64,000 nt of DNA, taken from Sesamum alatum. Its lineage: Eukaryota > Streptophyta > Magnoliopsida > Lamiales > Pedaliaceae. Shown here piece by piece: positions 59,160-64,000 of this stretch; the stretch's first letter is position 1, and each line of letters opens with the position of its first letter. Where the stretch lies: NCBI GenBank assembly GCA_034509735.1, contig JACGWO010000002.1, forward strand, positions 22,739,636-22,803,635, written 5' to 3'. Under the pieces are notes generated by a model. It was not told the origin of the DNA. It saw only the letters and a program-made list of their open reading frames with translations, and made no database searches. The position numbers were made by a program, and so were the translations under genes.

Positions 59160-60961
59160 TGTTGGCAAAAAAAAGAAAAAAAAAAAAAGAAAATGCTATA
59201 ACATTCAAGTTCTTGGGAAAAGAAGATGATGATTTTCCATTTCACTAGTAGCCTATTATAGTAATGAGATACATGAGGATAACTATCACAATTAGACAAA
59301 CTATCTAAATAAGATCAATTCAAATAAAATCAAATAAAATCCTACAAAATCTGATGAGATTTTGATTAACAAACTAATCTTGTACTAACAAATTTGCAGC
59401 AAATATGGCATAATATCTATCAGAAGCCATACAAATAGGCAAGAGAACATGTTGAGCATACCGTGTGGGATGAAATTTGAAATGTTGGCATACCGAATGA
59501 GCCTCGGACTAATGGAGTAGCCCTACTCGAGCGAAGCATGAAAGACCAACGTGGTAACGACATGAGTTGATGATGCACCAAGTTGAGTGTTGAGCATGAG
59601 ATGAGCATTGTGGACACAGGATTGTCCCGCAATGACGAGGTGAGCGAGGATGCTCCTTGCCATTGAATGATGCGTCGGAAGGACTCGAAATTTTGGGCAA
59701 GATACATGAATAGCAAGCTAGGTAGTTGGGGATGGACATGAAAACATGGAAGAGCTTGTAAGACGTGAACATCTAAGAACATGAGCATTGTGGATAAGTG
59801 AGTGCACAGGCACAAGGTGACACATAAGGAGCTGTTGAGATGTTGTGCTAGTAAGCTTCAAATGTCGAAGACACGTGACTGGTCATCGTTAGAACTATAG
59901 ATGGTGAAAGGCTGGTGAAAGGTTGGGGGTAACCTAAGTCACCACACAAGCAAAAAAGTATTCTGCTACGTGACAAGAATGTGCTTGTGACACGGTGGGA
60001 GCTAAGGTTTCAAGGAGCAGGGTTGAGGGACAAGCGATGGAGGTAGCTGAGGTTTCGGGTAAGGTGTGCATAATTTGGTTCATCTGCCAACTGAACTGAA
60101 CCCAAAATTTCGGTTATACGGAATACTGAACCAAAAGTTTGATTTGGTATTAGGTTCGATTTTGATTTTATGTATCAGTTAATTATACCAAACTTAATAC
60201 TGATTTTTTTAGTATTACTATATATAATATGTTATACACATAAATACAGTACATATATATGAAAAATAGGGGGACTTTTGCCTATATTGTCAACATAAGG
60301 GGGTTTTAGCTGAAATTTTAAAATATAAGGTGGTTTATACAATTTAGCCAAAAATAATTTAATATTAAATATAAAAAATAATTATTACTAGTTTTTCAAA
60401 TTTTTATGAACAAGATAATAAAAATAATATTTCAGTACCTGAAACAATTCGACAAACCGATACCAAACCAAACATTGAATCTTAAAGAAAAATAAAAACC
60501 AAATACTAAATAAAATTTTCAATTTAGTTTCAATGCATACCAAATTTTAAATTTCGATTTAATTTGATTAATTTACTGAATTTTAAACACTCCTATGTTT
60601 GGAACCAAATGATAGGGGATTATGGTATATGCCTACAGAATGATAAAAATACCCCGCAAAAGGAGTAGAAATCGACATTCTAGGACTAGAGTCTACGCCC
60701 TGTGCTTGGTGTTGGGTCGCTCGGTCCTACCCGCTCCAAGTGACCTGCTGAAATAACCCATCACTGGGACCATCTTCCGACATTACCCACCTAAAGATTG
60801 TGACACATGAACCATGCAAGTGAGTGCATTTAGCCTTATAAATACACCGTTCATACTTCAATTATAGTAAGATATTTATTACACCAACCTGCATTAAATG
60901 TGCGCACTTTGCCTATATATCTCAATCTCAAGCTGACTTAAACAACGGAGGATCTTAGTTG
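59160..60961 (-). repeat. Family C LTR-like repeat, inner copy
   Basis: Begins TGTTGGCAAAA on the plus strand (LTR end CCAACA on the minus strand) and is about 90 percent or more similar by eye to 61026-63290. It ends abruptly at 60961, where the leader and primer-binding-site segment of a second unit begins. It contains AT-rich runs and a 60.6-60.96 kb part resembling a Ty3-type LTR. Minus-strand frames (59420-59815) are conserved only as repeat DNA. Confidence 0.7.
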
Positions 60962-60964
60962 GTT

Positions 60965-61025
60965 ATAGGTTCCTCACTAGTTTCACACACACAAGTCCCT
61001 TAAGAAAACGACGTTGATACCACTT
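60965..61025 (-). repeat. Duplicated family C leader with primer-binding site
   Basis: About 61 bases matching 59099-59159 (CTCACTRGTTTCACACACAC and onward to the primer-binding site). It shows that the LTR-like repeats are arranged LTR, leader, LTR, leader, gag. Confidence 0.8.
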
Positions 61026-61030
61026 TGTTG

Positions 61031-61085
<55 letters not shown>

Positions 61086-63290
61086 TGCTATAACATTCAA
61101 GTTCTTGGGAAAAGAAGATGATGATTTTCCATTTCACTAGTAACCTATTTATAGTAATGAGATACATGAAGATAACTATTACAATTCAACAAACTATCTA
61201 AATAAGATCAATTCAAATAAAATCCTACAAAATCTGATGAGATTTTGATTAACAAACTAATCTTCTACGAACAAATTTGCAGCAAATATGGCATAACATC
61301 TATCAGAAGCCATACAGATAGGCAAGAGGGCATGTTGAGTATACCGTGTGGGATTAATTTGAAATGATGGCATACCGAATGAGCCTCGGACTAATGGAGT
61401 GGCCCTACTCGAGCAAAGCATGAAAGACCAACATGGTGACAACATGAGCTGATGATGCACCAAGTTGAGTGTTGGGCATGAGATGGGCGTTGTGGGCACA
61501 GGATTGGCCTGCAATGATGAGGTGAGCGAGGATGCTCCTTGCCATTGAGCAATGCGTCGGAAGGTCTCGAAATTGTGGGCAAGATACATGGATAGCTAGT
61601 TAGGTAGTTGGGGATGGACATGAAAACATACAAGAACGTGTAAGACTTGAGCATCTAAGAACATGAGCATTGTGGATAACCGAGTGCACAGGCAGAAGGT
61701 GACACATAAGGAGCTGTTGAGATGTTGTGCTAGTAAGCTTCAAATGTCGAAGACATGTGACTGGTCATCGTTAGAACTATAGATGGTGAAAGGCTGGTGA
61801 AAGGTTGGGGGTAACCTAAGTCACCACACAGGCAAAAAAGTATTCTGCTACGTGACAAGAATGTGCTTGTGACACGGTGGGAGCTAAGGTTTCAGGGAGC
61901 AGGGTTGAGGGACAAGCGATGGAGGTAGCTGAGGTTTCGGGTAAGGTGTGCATAATTTGGTTCATCTGCCAACTGAACTGAACCCAAAATTTCGGTTATA
62001 CGGAATACTGAACCAAAAGTTTGATTTGGTATTAGGTTCGATTTTGATTTTATGTATCAGTTAATTATACCAAACTTAATATTGATTTTTTTAGTATTAC
62101 TATATATAATATGTTATACACATAAATACAGTACATATATATTATTTATAATGTATGTATAAATACAGTAAAAATAGAATTTTTTTAAAAAAATATATTA
62201 ATTGTTTTAATAATTTACCGTATAGAACCAATTTTTTTTTTATAATATACCAAATCGAATAGAAAATTTTAATTCCATATTCGATAAATTTCGATTCGAT
62301 ATGACATTATCAAACGAACATCCTTACATAAGGGTGGTTGGATTGTTGATGGTGTTGCGGTTTCAAGGGGGTGAGCTGCGAGGTCAATGGGTTAGAAACA
62401 TTGATTTTATTTTACCTTCATATTTAAAAAAATTAAGATCTAATGGTTAAGAGTAGTTAATTAGATTCTCCGATTTTTATACAATCAATAGAGATCCAAC
62501 GATTATTAAAATAAAAAATACTATATAATAAAAATAACATAACAGTCAATTTACATAAAATGTAGCGTTGTTAGATATATTCAACAGAGAAGGGTACATA
62601 AACAACATTTATGAAAAATAGGGGGACTTTTGCCTGTATTGTCAACATAAGGGGGTTTTAGCTGAAATTTTAAAATATAAGGTGGTTTATATACAATTTA
62701 GGCAAAAATAATTTAATATTAAATATTAAAAATAGTTATTAGGATAATAAAAATAATATTTCGGTAGCTGAAATGATTCGACAAAACGAAACCAAACCAA
62801 ACATTGAATCTTAAAGAAAAATTAAAACCAAATACCAAATAAAATTTTCAATTTAGTTTCAATACATACCAAATTTTAAATTTTGATTTAATTTGATTAA
62901 TTTACTGAATTTTAAACACTCCTAAGTTCGGAATCCGAATGATGGGGGATTATGGTATATGCCTACAGAATGATAAAAATACCCCGCAAAAGGAGTAGAA
63001 ATCGACATTCTAGGACTAGAGTCTGCGCCCTGTGCTTGGTGTTGGGTCGCCCGGTCCTACCCGCTTCAAATGACCTACTGAAGTGACCCATCACTGAGAT
63101 CATCTTCTGACATTACCCATCTAAAGATTGTGACACATGAACCATACAAGTGAGCGCACTTAGCCTTATAAATACACCCTTCATACTTCAATTATAGTAA
63201 GGCATTTATTACACCAACCTGCATTAAATACGCTCAGTTTGCCAATATCTATCTTGACCTCGAGCTGACTTAAGCAACGAAGGATTTTAG
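61026..63290 (-). repeat. Family C LTR-like repeat, outer copy
   Basis: Second copy of the 59160-60961 repeat. It has an AG microsatellite at 61034-61082 in place of the A-run, and about 467 extra bases at 62142-62608. Homology to the inner copy ends near 63290. The true outer LTR border is uncertain. Confidence 0.7.
61034..61082 (+). repeat. AG microsatellite
   Basis: About 24 AG units starting eight bases after the LTR edge. The inner copy has an A-rich run at this position. Confidence 0.97.
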
Positions 63291-63400
63291 CTGGGGACAT
63301 CCCAATACTAATGATCTATTTTTTTCTCAGATACCCACAAGACTAATCCGAATATCCTTAAGGCCACCTACGATCTTCTATCCGGGATCACCGAACGACA
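62940..63400 (+). repeat. Possible Ty3/gypsy-type LTR fragment
   Basis: Plus-strand features resemble the promoter and U5 of a Ty3-type LTR: CTTATAAATACACCC near 63165, CTGACTTAAGCAACGAAGGA near 63265, and GGGATCACCGAACGACATTTGG near 63383. The candidate ends are TG at 62940 and CA at 63400. No matching target duplication is visible (CCGAA versus TTTGG). The left part also occurs at about 60608-60961. Confidence 0.4.
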
Positions 63401-64000
63401 TTTGGAGATAACAATTCCTCCCCTCCTGTTTATCTTTTGTCCTTGCCGAAAGTTTATTATCTTGACATTGTCATCAGGATGCATTATATTTCCGTAGAAT
63501 CCTTCTGCTGTCTGGCTTCAGTTGATTTTAGTAATTGCAGAACTGGCAGTAATATGGTGAAGTTTAGACAAATACTTGGAAGTTGCTGAGGCCGAAGTTG
63601 ATATGTCATGTAATTTGATACTTTGATATTTTTATTATTTATCTTTCTAGAATTGTAAAATAATCAACTTTGATCCTTTCGGTGCAAAATTTTGCAAAAA
63701 TCGTTGGAATAAATCATGTACACCTCACGTGATTCATTTAAATTGGGACTTTTATTCTGACTAGTTCACTTTTGCCATCATAGATGAAAATTTTTTTAAA
63801 AAAAATGACGTGATACATGATTTATTACGGTAATTTTTGTAAAATTTAGTACTAAAAGGATCAAAATTACGAAATACCAAAAACATATAGGTCTTTTTTG
63901 CAACCCCTAAAAGATTAAGGATAAAAATGTCAAAATTACGAGGGCTACATGATTTATTCTGACAAGTTCTGCTGAATCCGACACCGAAAGGACCAAAATC
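63401..64000. other. Unassigned AT-rich DNA
   Basis: No frame, RNA gene or repeat is recognised. Phrases such as AAAGGATCAAAATTACG and AAAGGACCAAAATC recur, as in many degenerate plant intergenic repeats. Confidence 0.4.

Noticed and set aside
61257..61589. Minus-strand frame shared with 59420-59815
   Set aside because: Conserved only because the underlying repeat is duplicated. No domain, and the two copies differ in frame length and ends.

Overview
This window is a pile-up of plant LTR retrotransposons and looks like heterochromatic or intergenic DNA of a flowering plant, probably a eudicot. The evidence is Ty1/copia polyprotein domains (UBN2-type Gag, CCHC knuckle, protease, HHCC and DDE integrase, YVDD reverse transcriptase, RNase H), primer-binding sites of the TGGTATCAGAGC type (initiator-Met tRNA), long LTRs, 5-bp target-site duplications and many microsatellites. 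I found no convincing host gene, tRNA, rRNA, CRISPR array or operon. Species cannot be named from the sequence.

Two related copia families dominate. Family A has LTRs of about 2.23 kb (TGTTRGAATAGGTGACC to TTGTCCTTCA). Family B has LTRs of about 2.0 kb (TGTTAGAATAGGTGACCAT to a CTTTCA end). A third, unrelated copia lineage (family C) is present as a broken minus-strand element at the right end. Family names are mine.

Layout. 1-5196: 3' part of a deleted family A element (A-del copy 1), inserted in a minus-strand family B element (B1, 5197-12591). 12592-13628: unassigned DNA. 13629-15856: solo LTR A (TSD CCAAT). 15857-16695: unassigned DNA. 16696-44932: an old LTR A relic holding a solo LTR B (17330-44865, TSD TAAAG). 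That LTR holds a two-LTR minus-strand element A1 (18567-28352, TSD GTCCA) and a plus-strand element B2 (28976-44717, TSD ATAAT). B2 in turn holds a solo LTR A (29823-32176, TSD GGAAG), a truncated minus-strand element B3 (37429-42411) and a solo LTR B (42554-44586, TSD GGGCA). 44933-47028: another LTR A relic. 47029-47835: RNase H/RT remnant. 47836-48438 and 58230-59159: family C Gag and protease, split by A-del copy 2 (48444-58229, TSD GTTGC), whose 5' LTR carries a solo LTR B (48823-50814, TSD TGGGA). 59160-63400: tandem family C LTR-like repeats. 63401-64000: AT-rich DNA in which I recognise nothing.

The elements form one replication system that has split into parts. A-del copies keep an LTR, a leader, Gag, protease and the integrase zinc finger, then run straight into the 3' LTR with no polypurine tract. 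B3 keeps integrase, RT and RNase H but has lost Gag and protease. A1 lost part of its RT. Only one long retroelement frame is open (54476-56017, 513 codons), and its protease and integrase residues are mutated. The most informative signals are the shared LTR-edge deletion junction in two independent insertions, conserved leader palindromes with a TATA box, a covarying hairpin near the LTR end, WRKY-type W-box clusters in LTR B (amplified as a 21-bp repeat in one copy), and an LTR fold-back palindrome.
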